Of a stretch of 64,000 nt of DNA, positions 8,924-17,972 are shown piece by piece. Origin of the DNA: Marinomonas lutimaris (GTDB lineage Bacteria; Pseudomonadota; Gammaproteobacteria; Pseudomonadales; Marinomonadaceae). The stretch's first letter is position 1; each line of letters opens with the position of its first letter. The position numbers were made by a program, and so were the translations under genes. Below the pieces are notes generated by a model. It ran no database searches, had not been told where the DNA came from, and saw only the letters and a program-made list of their open reading frames with translations. The DNA lies in the NCBI RefSeq assembly GCF_019426345.1, contig NZ_JAHLLW010000002.1:186001-250000 (forward strand). Direction: 5' to 3'.

Positions 8924-10855
8924 ATGAGTCTATTGTCGTTAGAACAGATCAGTGTTGCTTTTGGGCATAATCCGCTGCTGTCAAAAATCAGTTTTTCAGC
9001 AGAAGCTGGAGAGCGTGTTGCTATTATCGGTCGTAACGGTGCAGGTAAATCCACACTGTTAAAAGTCATTTCTGGTGAGCAAGTTGCCGATGAAGGTGTG
9101 GTTCGTCTAGAAGGCGGTATGACCATAGGACAGTTACCTCAAGAGCTGCCTGATGCGAATGAAAAAACCGTACGTGAAGTCGTAAGCGAAGGTGCTGGTG
9201 AAGCGCATTCTTTAATGACACGTTACTTCAAATTATTAGAAGATTTCGAGAATGATCACTCAAATGAATTAAGTGATATTCAAACTGAGTTAGATCGAAT
9301 TCAAGGTTGGGATTTAGAACAGCGTGTGAATCACATGATTCAGCGTTTGGCTTTGCCAGCTGATAAGCTGATGTCAGAGCTTTCTGGTGGTTGGCGTCGT
9401 CGCGTTATTTTAGCGCAAGCGTTGATTTCTAACCCAGATGTCTTGTTACTAGATGAGCCGACTAACCATTTGGACGTGCCAACCATAGAATGGATGGAGC
9501 AACAGCTTCAGCAATTTCGTGGTTTGATCTTGTTCATTACCCATGACCGTCGTTTCCTAGAAAAATTGGCTAACCGCATCATCGAATTAGATCGCGGCAA
9601 TCTTATTTCCTTTAGCGGCAATATCACCGCCTTCCTTGCTTTTAAAGAAAAAATGCTTGAAGAAGAAGAGCGCGCCAACGCTTTATTCGACAAACGTTTG
9701 GCTGAAGAGGAAGTTTGGATTCGTCAGGGTATTAAAGCGCGTCGTACTCGTAACGAAGGCCGAGTTCGTGCTTTGAAAGCGTTACGTGAAGAACGATCTG
9801 AGCGTATTAGTCGCCAAGGCAATGCAAAAATGGCAATTGAGACCAAAGACAAGTCTGGCAAGTTAGTGGCGGAATTCACTCAAGTTGGTCACTCCTTTGC
9901 TGACAAAGTGATCCTACAACCAATGGATTTTATTGTGAATCGTGGAGACCGAATTGGTCTGATCGGTCCAAATGGGTGTGGTAAAAGTACCTTTCTGAAA
10001 ATTCTTTTAGGGGATCTAGAGCCAGAGACAGGTTCTGTTCGTCAAGGTACTAAACTTAACGTGGCGTATTTTGATCAGTTACGTGAGCAACTTGATCCAG
10101 AACAAACCGTTGCTGAAAACGTTGGCGAAGGCAAAGACGTTATCGAAATCAATGGGCAGAACAAACACGTTATCGGTTATCTTGGCGATTTCCTTTTCCC
10201 ACCTGAGCGTGCTCGCACGCCAGTAAAAGCCTTGTCTGGTGGTGAACGAAACCGTGTATTGCTGGCAAAACTATTTACTCGCCCAGCTAATCTTTTGATT
10301 ATGGATGAGCCAACCAACGACCTTGATGTAGAAACATTGGAGCTTCTTGAAGAGCTACTGATGAACTACGATGGCACCTTATTATTGGTAAGCCATGATC
10401 GTGCTTTTCTAGATAACGTGGTCACTAGTGTGATTGCTTTTGAAGGCGAAGGCCGAGTGAAAGAATACGTTGGCGGCTATCAAGATTGGATTCGTCAAGG
10501 TGGTAAATTCCCAACAGAATCTACTTCTCAAACAGATGACGCGCCAAGCAAAAAAGAGAAAGCAAAAGCAGAAGCGAAAAAAGCGGAAGAGGCTAGCCAG
10601 AAATCTACTGTGCAAGCTAAACCAAAAGCCAAGCTAAGTTATAAAATTCAGCGCGAATTTGATGATATGCCAGCGACCATTGCGAAGTTGGAAGAAGAAA
10701 TTGCGGCTTTGCATGTAACAACCAGCGCACCAGAATTTTATACTGGTGATGCGGATAAAGTTCAAAAAACCTTGGCAAAGCTAGCTCATAAAGAAGAAGA
10801 GCTTGAAACAACCATGGAGCGTTGGTTAGAGCTTGAAGAGATGCAAAACGGATAA
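8924..10855 (+). CDS. uup: ABC-F family ATPase Uup
   Basis: A 643-aa soluble ABC-F protein with two ATP-binding domains and no membrane segment. Domain 1 has Walker A GRNGAGKS (about 36) and signature LSGGWRRR (about 153). Domain 2 has Walker A GPNGCGKST (about 347) and signature LSGGERNR (about 436). A linker rich in Glu, Arg and Lys joins them. After a charged low-complexity stretch (about 540-565) comes a C-terminal coiled coil (about 572-640), the Uup DNA-binding type. ABC-F proteins act on ribosomes; Uup also affects transposon excision and branched DNA intermediates. The C-terminal coil separates Uup from EttA and YheS. ATG 8924 has only a weak ribosome-binding site. Confidence 0.9.
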   Translation: MSLLSLEQISVAFGHNPLLSKISFSAEAGERVAIIGRNGAGKSTLLKVISGEQVADEGVVRLEGGMTIGQLPQELPDANEKTVREVVSEGAGEAHSLMTRYFKLLEDFENDHSNELSDIQTELDRIQGWDLEQRVNHMIQRLALPADKLMSELSGGWRRRVILAQALISNPDVLLLDEPTNHLDVPTIEWMEQQLQQFRGLILFITHDRRFLEKLANRIIELDRGNLISFSGNITAFLAFKEKMLEEEERANALFDKRLAEEEVWIRQGIKARRTRNEGRVRALKALREERSERISRQGNAKMAIETKDKSGKLVAEFTQVGHSFADKVILQPMDFIVNRGDRIGLIGPNGCGKSTFLKILLGDLEPETGSVRQGTKLNVAYFDQLREQLDPEQTVAENVGEGKDVIEINGQNKHVIGYLGDFLFPPERARTPVKALSGGERNRVLLAKLFTRPANLLIMDEPTNDLDVETLELLEELLMNYDGTLLLVSHDRAFLDNVVTSVIAFEGEGRVKEYVGGYQDWIRQGGKFPTESTSQTDDAPSKKEKAKAEAKKAEEASQKSTVQAKPKAKLSYKIQREFDDMPATIAKLEEEIAALHVTTSAPEFYTGDADKVQKTLAKLAHKEEELETTMERWLELEEMQNG

Positions 10856-10876
10856 ACTGCGCAAAACGGGTAAATT

Positions 10877-11485
10877 ATGACGAATAAAGTAAAACCAGTT
10901 TCATTTGTACCGCGCTTTTTTGGCGCATTTGGTCAGTTTTTTAAATATATGGGGAGCGGCGATTACGCCGCTCGCTGTCAAACGGTTGGTCAAGGCGAGC
11001 AATTTGCCTTTGAAGTTGAACCAAAAGTCATTACAGAAGAAGTCGAAGTAATTCGTGAAATCGAAGTCGCTGCGCCTGTGTTAGATACGGTTAACGCCGA
11101 TGGTGCGCATCAGTTATTGCAACTATTGCAACAAGAAGCGCGCTTTATCGACTTTATTCAAGAAAGCATAGATGACTACAGCGATGCGGATGTGGGGGCA
11201 GCATCTCGCCAAATCCACGCTGGTTGTTCGAAAGTATTGAAGCAACACTTTACCATTGATGTCGTATCTATCGACGTAGTGAACACAGCTGCGGAAAACA
11301 GCCGCGTAGAAGTACCATCAGGTTATGATGCAAAACAGATCAAGCTGGAAGGTCGAGTGGAAGGCGATGGCCCATACGTTGGCACGCTGATTCACCCTGG
11401 TTGGAAAATAACCGAAACGCGTCTACCAAAAGTAACCAATACTGAAAGTCTGAACATTCTAGCGCCAGCTGAAATCGAGGTATAA
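10877..11485 (+). CDS. DUF2760 domain protein, partner of two Hsp70 homologues
   Basis: A 202-aa protein I recognise as the DUF2760 family. The N-terminus is aromatic-rich (about 8-30, FVPRFFGAFGQFF) and could be amphipathic, followed by an acidic linker (about 48-65). The conserved core begins around ALQLL-like ADGAHQLLQLLQQ, has YSDADVGAA and GCSKVLKQHF, and ends LAPAEIEV. The function is unknown. It starts 21 nt after uup and ends 3 nt before the first Hsp70 gene. The same trio (DUF2760, short Hsp70, long Hsp70) recurs in other proteobacteria, which suggests one complex or a dedicated client. Unlike DnaJ it has no HPD motif, and it does not look like GrpE. Confidence 0.8.
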   Translation: MTNKVKPVSFVPRFFGAFGQFFKYMGSGDYAARCQTVGQGEQFAFEVEPKVITEEVEVIREIEVAAPVLDTVNADGAHQLLQLLQQEARFIDFIQESIDDYSDADVGAASRQIHAGCSKVLKQHFTIDVVSIDVVNTAAENSRVEVPSGYDAKQIKLEGRVEGDGPYVGTLIHPGWKITETRLPKVTNTESLNILAPAEIEV

Positions 11486-11488
11486 CTC

Positions 11489-13267
11489 ATGAGTCAATAT
11501 TTTATTGGTATCGACCTAGGTACCACGCATTCGGCTGTCTATTATTCTCCATCTAATCAAGCTGAAGTAGAAACTAATCAAGTCGGGCGTATTCAACAAT
11601 TGGCGATTCCGCAGTTTATTGCGGCAGGCCAAGTGGATGCTCGTCCTTTATTACCATCTTTTGTGTATTTTCCCCATAAAACTGAATTTTTAGAAAGCGA
11701 TCTGCAATTGGCTTGGGGCAAAGCGCCTTCTATTGTGGGTCAATTGGCTCGTGAATTGGGCGCAAAATCTTCTGGACGATTGGTGCAAAGCGCTAAAAGC
11801 TGGTTGTGCCATTCTCGTGTTAGTGCTGATGAAGCGGTTTTGCCGGTGGATGCATTGGAAGAAGTCGAAAAAGTCTCTCCAGCGCAAGTCACGGAAACCT
11901 TGCTAGCGCATTTAGTCAGTGCCTGGGCAAATCAATTTCCTAATGCGCCGATTACTGAGCAAACAGTCGTCATTACTGTGCCAGCCTCATTTGATCCTGC
12001 GGCTCGCGCTATCACCGAGCAAGCGGCTGAAAAAGTTGGCTTGCGTGCTCGCTTGATCGAAGAGCCATTAGCCGCGTTTTACGCATGGTTGAGTGACCAA
12101 CAAAATTGGTCAGAAAGCCTAGAGGTGAACGAGCATATTTTGGTTGTCGATGTGGGTGGTGGCACGACAGATTTATCCTTGATCAAAGCAATCGAACAAG
12201 AGGGTGCTCTTGGCCTCGAGCGCGTGGCGGTTGGTCGTCATATCTTACTTGGTGGCGACAACATGGATTTGACCTTGACCTACCATTTGGCTGCTCAATT
12301 AGCACAAAATGGAACTAATCTTGAACCTTGGCAAATCAGCGGTTTGACTCAAGCTTGCCGTGAAGCGAAAGAACGTTTGCTATCCAATGCTGATCTAGAA
12401 GAAGTCAGCGTTGTTGTGCCAAGTCGCGGTCGTAGCTTGTTCAATAACAGCATTAAAGCGACCTTGACGCAAAACGATGTGCAGCAGCTTTTGATTGATG
12501 GTTTCTTCCCGCAAGTGCAGTTAGGTGAGCAAGCTCAAAAAACAGCCCGCAGTGGTTTTAGTGCGATCAATTTGGATTACGAAGGTGATCCAGCGATTAC
12601 CCGTCATATCAGTGAGTTCTTAGCTCAACATGATGTGACGCCTACGAAGATTTTGCTAAACGGCGGTGTGTTTAACGCCAATGCGATTCGCAGCACGATA
12701 GAAACTCGTTTGGATGTAATGTTGTCTGAGTCGTTGAGCGGCAGAAAATTAACCATGTTGACACCATCGCATTTGGATCACGCGGTTGCCAAAGGCGCGA
12801 CTTACTATGCTCAAGTGCAAGCAGAGGGCGGTGTTAAAGTTAAAAGTGGTTTAGCGGCTAACTATTACATTGGGGTGGCTAGCCCAATGCCTGCGATTCC
12901 AGGTATGGCACCACCAGTGGATGCTATCTGTGTAGCACCTTTTGGTTTGGAAGAAGGCTCTGAAGAGCAAATGCTGCCGAATGAGTTTTCACTGATTGTA
13001 GGTGAAAGTGTGACCTTCCGTTTCTTCCAATCAAAAAACAGCGAAGCGCAATCTGTCGGTAAAGTTATTGCGTCTTTTTCGGTTGCGCAACTCGATGAAT
13101 TGAATCCTTTGTCGGTTCGTTTGGATGCGGGTCATTATCAAGCGGGTGACATGGTGCGAGTATATTTAACCGCTCGTGTTACCGAGTTGGGGTTGTTGCT
13201 ATTGCAAGCGCACGATACCCAATCTGACCTAAGTTGGACAATTGAGTTTCAAGTTAGGGAGTCTTAA
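11489..13267 (+). CDS. Hsp70-family ATPase, non-DnaK (first of pair)
   Basis: A 592-aa Hsp70-superfamily protein. The ATPase landmarks are present: phosphate-1 loop GIDLGTTHSAVYY (about 6-18), phosphate-2 VVDVGGGTTDLS (about 218-229) and adenosine motif LLNGGVFNANAIR (about 388-400). The C-terminal part (about 450-592) is a short beta-rich region that does not match the DnaK substrate-binding domain plus lid, and the acidic EEVD-like tail is missing. It is therefore a divergent, HscC/YegD-like chaperone rather than DnaK. It lies 3 nt after the DUF2760 gene and 3 nt before a second Hsp70, so translation is probably coupled. The client is unknown. Confidence 0.85.
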   Translation: MSQYFIGIDLGTTHSAVYYSPSNQAEVETNQVGRIQQLAIPQFIAAGQVDARPLLPSFVYFPHKTEFLESDLQLAWGKAPSIVGQLARELGAKSSGRLVQSAKSWLCHSRVSADEAVLPVDALEEVEKVSPAQVTETLLAHLVSAWANQFPNAPITEQTVVITVPASFDPAARAITEQAAEKVGLRARLIEEPLAAFYAWLSDQQNWSESLEVNEHILVVDVGGGTTDLSLIKAIEQEGALGLERVAVGRHILLGGDNMDLTLTYHLAAQLAQNGTNLEPWQISGLTQACREAKERLLSNADLEEVSVVVPSRGRSLFNNSIKATLTQNDVQQLLIDGFFPQVQLGEQAQKTARSGFSAINLDYEGDPAITRHISEFLAQHDVTPTKILLNGGVFNANAIRSTIETRLDVMLSESLSGRKLTMLTPSHLDHAVAKGATYYAQVQAEGGVKVKSGLAANYYIGVASPMPAIPGMAPPVDAICVAPFGLEEGSEEQMLPNEFSLIVGESVTFRFFQSKNSEAQSVGKVIASFSVAQLDELNPLSVRLDAGHYQAGDMVRVYLTARVTELGLLLLQAHDTQSDLSWTIEFQVRES

Positions 13268-13270
13268 ACC

Positions 13271-15991
13271 ATGGCACAACCAGCTTTTCATTCTGCTTAT
13301 CGAGTTGGGATCGATTTAGGGACAACTAATTGTGTCGTCTCTTACGTTCCCGTAGCGGAACATTCGAATGCAAATGCGCCAGCCTTGATGCCTATTCCGC
13401 AAGTGATGGCGGATGGCTCGGTACAAGAGTTTACTTATTTACCGAGTGCAATTTATGTGTTGGCGTCAGATGAGATGGGTAAAATTGATCCAGTTTTGCC
13501 CTGGCGTCACCATGATAAAGAACGAATCGTTGGTGTTGGAGCGTTAGCTTTAGGCCAGCGTCGAGCTGGGCAATTAGTACAAAGTGCGAAAAGCTGGTTG
13601 AGCCATCGTCAGGTAGATCGTCGTTCGCCGATTTTGCCTTGGGCGAGCGAATTTTCTAAAAAGCTCAGCCCACTCGAGGCGAGTAAGATTCTTTTATTAC
13701 ATATTAAGCAGAGCTGGAATCATCGCTTTGCTGATGCACCGTTAGAATCTCAATCCATAGCGTTAACCTTGCCGGCATCGTTTGATGAAGAAGCGCGAGC
13801 GTTAACCTTGGAAGCAGCCAAACTGGCCGGTCTAAACGATTTATATCTTCTCGAAGAGCCGCAAGCGGCTTGTTATCACTACATCAGCGATGACGAAAAG
13901 CTCGCTGCGTTAGCTGATAAAAAAATGCTCTTGGTGGTCGATATAGGTGGTGGTACCTGTGACTTTAGTCTGGTTGCTATTCAGCCTACATCAAGCAAGG
14001 CGAAAGGTGTTTCTCTTAAGCGTATCGCAGTAGGTGAACATCTGTTGCTTGGTGGCGATAACCTTGATCAAGCCTTGGCGTTTCAGTTAGATCCTAAGCA
14101 GATATCTGCGTTATCTGCTACGCGTTTAGCGGCTTTGGTTCAGCAAACTCGTCAAGCTAAAGAAACCTTATTAGGTAAAGATGCACCGGAATCGTTAAGT
14201 ATCACCGTACTTGGTGGTGGTAGTCGTTTAATCGGTGGTTCGCAAAAATTTGATGTATCAAGAGAAACCTTGTTGGAACAAATTCGTAGTGGATTTTTTC
14301 CTTTGGTTAATCAGGATGAAAAGGTGCAAAAGAGCGATTATGCCATGCACACCTTGGGCTTGCCTTATGAGTCAGATCCTGCGTTTACGCGGCATTTAGC
14401 GGCATTTTTACAGCAACATAAAGCAGTAATCAAAGCGGCAACTGGCTCGGCTATGCCTGATGCCGTGTTGTTTAACGGCGGTTTGTTTAATAGCCCTGTG
14501 TTAAAAGCTCGCTTATTAGAGCAGCTGAATATTTGGTCTTCTGAGCCTATTCTTGCCTGTTCTGCAGAAGAACCTGACGATGCGGTTGCCAAAGGCGCCG
14601 CCATGTATTTAAACGCTTTGGCAGGCGAAAGTACACGCATTGAAAGTGGCGTGGCGCACAGCTTGTATTTAAAAGTTGGCGAGGATCAATTCGTTGGTAT
14701 CTTGCCAAAAGATACTTTAAAAAGTGAAGCCATTTGCTTAGAACAAGAGTTCTTTGTCACTCTGGGCCAGCAAGTACAGTTCCCTTTGTATCGCTCTGAC
14801 GATCATCTTGAATGTGTGGTTGGCAGAGTACGTGATCAAGATGGATTGCACTATATTTCTACCTTGATGACCGAGCTGGATGGCTCCATCGATTCGCAAG
14901 AAACGTCGGTAACGCTATCGGTGCAAATGACCGAAGTGGGTGTGTTGCAAGTAGTGTTAAACGCGAACAACCAGAAAGACCAATGGCGTTTGGATTTTTC
15001 AACCCAAGCTAGTTCTTCGCAAGACTCTGAGCAATCTGATGAAAGCGGTTTACTGCATGCCAATATGGGCCAAGCGGAAGAGCATTTAGCGAAGTGTTTT
15101 TCTAGTGCGGGTCAAAAGCAAAATCCTGATTTGGTAAAATCCCTTAAGCAGGATTTGGATCAGTTACTGGGTAATCGTGATGATTGGAACCTTGCCACAT
15201 CGCGACGTTTGGTCGATAAGCTTTTAAGTCTTAAATCTGGTCGGACCAAAAGTGCTCAACATGAGCGTCAATGGTTGCAGTTGATGGGCTACTGTCTTCG
15301 CCCTGGCTTTGGCGCTATGGATGACTTGGCTCGTGTACAGCAAGTGGTGAATGCCACTAAAGCTGGTGTTCAGTTCGACACCGCGCCAGTTTGGGGGCAG
15401 TACTGGACCTTATATCGCCGCATCGCAGGCGGTTTATCTATTGAACAACAAGCGTACTTGTTCAAACAATTTAGCCAATACTATTCGCCAACAGGGCAGC
15501 GTTCTCGTGACAAGATGAAAGCTCTGACCACTAAGTCCAGTGACGATTTAATTCGTTTGGTTGGTGCGTTAGAGAGTTTATCAAATGAAGATAAAACCAC
15601 CGCAATAGATTGGTTACTAAAGCGTTTGCAGAAAACTTCTGAGCCAGACACGGCTTGGTGGACGATAGGACGAATTGCCTCCCGTCATCTATTATCTGGA
15701 AAGCAAGAGCAAAGAATTGCTGAGGATAAGCTCTTTCCTATCCTAGAAGTTACGCTTAAAGAAGATTGGAAAAAGCGTAAGCAAGCAGGTTTGGCAGCCG
15801 TTCTGATGAGCCAAGTCAGCGTTGGTGAATCCGATAAACTCAGCGCTTTACGCAAAAAAGTGGCGAACAAACTCAAAAAAGACAAATGCCCAGCTCAATG
15901 GCTTGAGCGTTTAGAAAGCCAAATTGAGATTAACAGCGACGAACTTAATGCCTTAGTTGGTGAAAGTTTGCCCATTGGATTACGTTTGTAG
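13271..15991 (+). CDS. Hsp70-family ATPase with C-terminal DUF3731 extension
   Basis: A 906-aa Hsp70 homologue, about 270 residues longer than DnaK. The ATPase motifs are GIDLGTTNCVVSY (about 14-26), VVDIGGGTCDFSLV (about 223-236) and VLFNGGLFNSPVL (about 400-412). A short beta-rich region follows. From about residue 600 a long helical extension begins, with a highly charged, Trp-containing sequence, and I assign it to DUF3731. The protein appears to be the downstream paralogue of the preceding Hsp70 (similar VQSAKSWL and GGDN motifs). No J-domain or GrpE partner is encoded in the operon. A terminator hairpin follows 55 nt after the stop. The role is unknown; a scaffold or client-binding function for the extension is a guess. 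Confidence 0.85.
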   Translation: MAQPAFHSAYRVGIDLGTTNCVVSYVPVAEHSNANAPALMPIPQVMADGSVQEFTYLPSAIYVLASDEMGKIDPVLPWRHHDKERIVGVGALALGQRRAGQLVQSAKSWLSHRQVDRRSPILPWASEFSKKLSPLEASKILLLHIKQSWNHRFADAPLESQSIALTLPASFDEEARALTLEAAKLAGLNDLYLLEEPQAACYHYISDDEKLAALADKKMLLVVDIGGGTCDFSLVAIQPTSSKAKGVSLKRIAVGEHLLLGGDNLDQALAFQLDPKQISALSATRLAALVQQTRQAKETLLGKDAPESLSITVLGGGSRLIGGSQKFDVSRETLLEQIRSGFFPLVNQDEKVQKSDYAMHTLGLPYESDPAFTRHLAAFLQQHKAVIKAATGSAMPDAVLFNGGLFNSPVLKARLLEQLNIWSSEPILACSAEEPDDAVAKGAAMYLNALAGESTRIESGVAHSLYLKVGEDQFVGILPKDTLKSEAICLEQEFFVTLGQQVQFPLYRSDDHLECVVGRVRDQDGLHYISTLMTELDGSIDSQETSVTLSVQMTEVGVLQVVLNANNQKDQWRLDFSTQASSSQDSEQSDESGLLHANMGQAEEHLAKCFSSAGQKQNPDLVKSLKQDLDQLLGNRDDWNLATSRRLVDKLLSLKSGRTKSAQHERQWLQLMGYCLRPGFGAMDDLARVQQVVNATKAGVQFDTAPVWGQYWTLYRRIAGGLSIEQQAYLFKQFSQYYSPTGQRSRDKMKALTTKSSDDLIRLVGALESLSNEDKTTAIDWLLKRLQKTSEPDTAWWTIGRIASRHLLSGKQEQRIAEDKLFPILEVTLKEDWKKRKQAGLAAVLMSQVSVGESDKLSALRKKVANKLKKDKCPAQWLERLESQIEINSDELNALVGESLPIGLRL

Positions 15992-16390
15992 TGCCTTTCA
16001 AGTAGGCCTTGTATAGTAATCAGGTTTAGGTTCTATCTTTAGTTATAAAAAACGCTCGATGTATTGCATTGGGCGTTTTTTACTTATGCAGTTTGATGTT
16101 GGTTATCAGGTAATAAGCTTATCAGTAATGCTGATTATCTGTTTTATGTTTAGATTGTTATCATGTCAGCCAGAGCATAAATTTTGTGTGCTCTACTGCT
16201 TAATTTTGTTAGATAAAGCGGTCTGATCACTCTAAAACAAGAACATCAAACAATAACTCTAAAAAATCCACTTATTTTAATTACTAAAGAGATCTATATT
16301 TTTATATAGATAACATGGCTATTGTTTTAGCTTATTCTTTGACATTCATTATTTTACATACAATGAACCGATTATCAGGATGCTATATTT
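15992..16390. other. Intergenic region upstream of the first Dpp/Nik-type operon
   Basis: This 399-nt non-coding stretch holds the terminator of the Hsp70 operon at its left end. A cluster of short repeats follows at 16103-16135: TTATCAGGTAAT then TTATCAGTAAT, a palindrome ATAAGCTTAT, and an inverted repeat ATCAG-N5-CTGAT. The right 200 nt are AT-rich and should hold the promoter. TTGACA occurs at 16339-16344 but no -10 box sits at the right spacing. Confidence 0.5.
16047..16082 (+). terminator. Intrinsic terminator after the Hsp70 operon
   Basis: A GC-containing stem (AACGCTCGATG with CATTGGGCGTT, two G-U wobbles) with loop TATTG has A-runs on its left and a T-run on its right. It lies 55 nt after the stop of the long Hsp70 gene. 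Confidence 0.8.
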
Positions 16391-17956
16391 ATGAAAAAAC
16401 TATTAGCAACAAGTTTGCTGGTTTGTGCCAGTAGCTTTTCTGCTTTTGCAGCAACGCCACCAAATGCCTTAGTTGTGGCACAATCATTAGACGATGTTAC
16501 CAGCTTAGATCCAGCACAAGGTTTTGAATTAACCTCAGTACAAACCTTTACCAATGTTTATCAACGTTTGGTTCAATCTGACCCACAAAATCCAACCAGT
16601 CTGGAGCCTACTTTGGCGTCTAGTTGGGAATCAACATCCAACAGTTTAACGTTAACTCTGCGCAAAGGTGCGGAGTTCGCTAGTGGTAATCCAGTTCGTC
16701 CAGAAGATGTTATCTTTTCTTTGGGGCGCGTGGTTAAGCTGAATCTAGCGCCGTCGTTTATTTTGACCCAATTGGGTTGGGATAAAGACAATGTTGATAG
16801 TCACATTCAGAAAATTGCCGATGATAAAGTGAAAATTACTTGGGATGTGAGTGTTGGACCTTCATTTGTATTGAGCCTATTGTCTGCACCTGCGTCTTCT
16901 ATTGTTGATGAGAAGACCGCAATGGCGAATGCTGAGAACGGCGATCTTGGTCATGCTTGGTTGAATAATCATTCAGCAGGTAGTGGTCCTTTTCAGATTA
17001 AACAATACATTCCCCATGAAGCCTTGGTGTTGTCTGCGAATAAAACTTCGCCAGGTGGCGCGCCTAAGCTAGATTTGATTTTGATGAAGAATGTGCCTGA
17101 TGCGGCAACTCGTCAGTTATTGATTGAGCAAGGTGATGCAGACATTGCCCGTAATTTAGGTTCGGATCAGTTTCAATCATTGCAAGGTAAAAAAGGCGTG
17201 AAAACTTTGGCTTTACCTTATGCTTCTTTGTACTACATTTTGTTTAATACCAAGGTGGAAAATAACCCAGATTTGGGCAATCCAAAATTTTGGGAAGCCG
17301 CACATTGGGCGTTTGACTACAAAGGTATTGGTGTTGATTTGATGCGCGGTCAGTTTCAAGTTCAGCAATCGTTTTTACCAGTTGGTTTCAATGGTGCGTT
17401 GACTGATCAGCCATACAGCTATGATCCAGAAAAAGCGAAAGCCATCCTGAAAGAAGCGGGCATTAAAAACCCTCACTTCAAGTTAATTGTCAGCAATCAG
17501 CCGCCGTATTTGGATGTGGCGCAAGCTTTGCAAGCGAGTTTTGAGCGTGCAGGCATTAAAGTGGAATTGATTCCGGGCATTAGTAGTCAGGTTTCTAGTG
17601 AAGTGAAGAGTCATAATTTTGAAGCCACAGTGACTGCTTGGGGCCCAGACTATTTTGATCCAAACACCAATGCATCAGCTTTTGCGTATAACCCTGAAAA
17701 TGGTTCTAAAACGCTAGCATGGCGTGCTAACTGGCAGATTCCTGAATTAAGCAAGATGACCATTGCGGCTCGTGCTGAAACAGATGAAGCAAAACGTACT
17801 GAAATGTACCAAGCCTTGCAGAAAAAAGTTCGTGAAAGTTCACCTATTGTTGTTGGCTTGCAAAACAAAAAGCTAGTTGCGATTCGAGAAGACTTGCAAG
17901 GCTACGTACAGGGCATCATGCCAGATATGGTTTATTACAAGAACGTTTCTAAATAA
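16391..17956 (+). CDS. Periplasmic substrate-binding protein, SBP_bac_5 (DppA/NikA) family
   Basis: A 521-aa exported solute-binding protein of the peptide/nickel/opine cluster. The signal peptide (about 1-20) ends ..AFA with cleavage before ATPPNA. The mature protein has the family's SLDPAQ and SLEPTLASSW segments, a GSGPFQIKQYI motif (about 198-208) and a C-terminal lobe that includes YDPEKAKAIL. It heads a five-gene importer operon: binding protein, two permeases, two ATPases. It is paralogous to the binding protein at 29367-30977, sharing VVKLNLA and an NGDLxHAWL block. The ligand cannot be told from sequence; peptides, nickel or metal chelates, heme and oligosaccharides are all known for this family. 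Confidence 0.88.
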   Translation: MKKLLATSLLVCASSFSAFAATPPNALVVAQSLDDVTSLDPAQGFELTSVQTFTNVYQRLVQSDPQNPTSLEPTLASSWESTSNSLTLTLRKGAEFASGNPVRPEDVIFSLGRVVKLNLAPSFILTQLGWDKDNVDSHIQKIADDKVKITWDVSVGPSFVLSLLSAPASSIVDEKTAMANAENGDLGHAWLNNHSAGSGPFQIKQYIPHEALVLSANKTSPGGAPKLDLILMKNVPDAATRQLLIEQGDADIARNLGSDQFQSLQGKKGVKTLALPYASLYYILFNTKVENNPDLGNPKFWEAAHWAFDYKGIGVDLMRGQFQVQQSFLPVGFNGALTDQPYSYDPEKAKAILKEAGIKNPHFKLIVSNQPPYLDVAQALQASFERAGIKVELIPGISSQVSSEVKSHNFEATVTAWGPDYFDPNTNASAFAYNPENGSKTLAWRANWQIPELSKMTIAARAETDEAKRTEMYQALQKKVRESSPIVVGLQNKKLVAIREDLQGYVQGIMPDMVYYKNVSK

Positions 17957-17972
17957 TGGGCACCTCTAAACA

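Noticed and set aside
16339-16364. Sigma-70 promoter (TTGACA...TACAAT) before the first importer operon
   Set aside because: The spacer would be only 14 nt, too short for a normal promoter; the -35 match alone is not enough.
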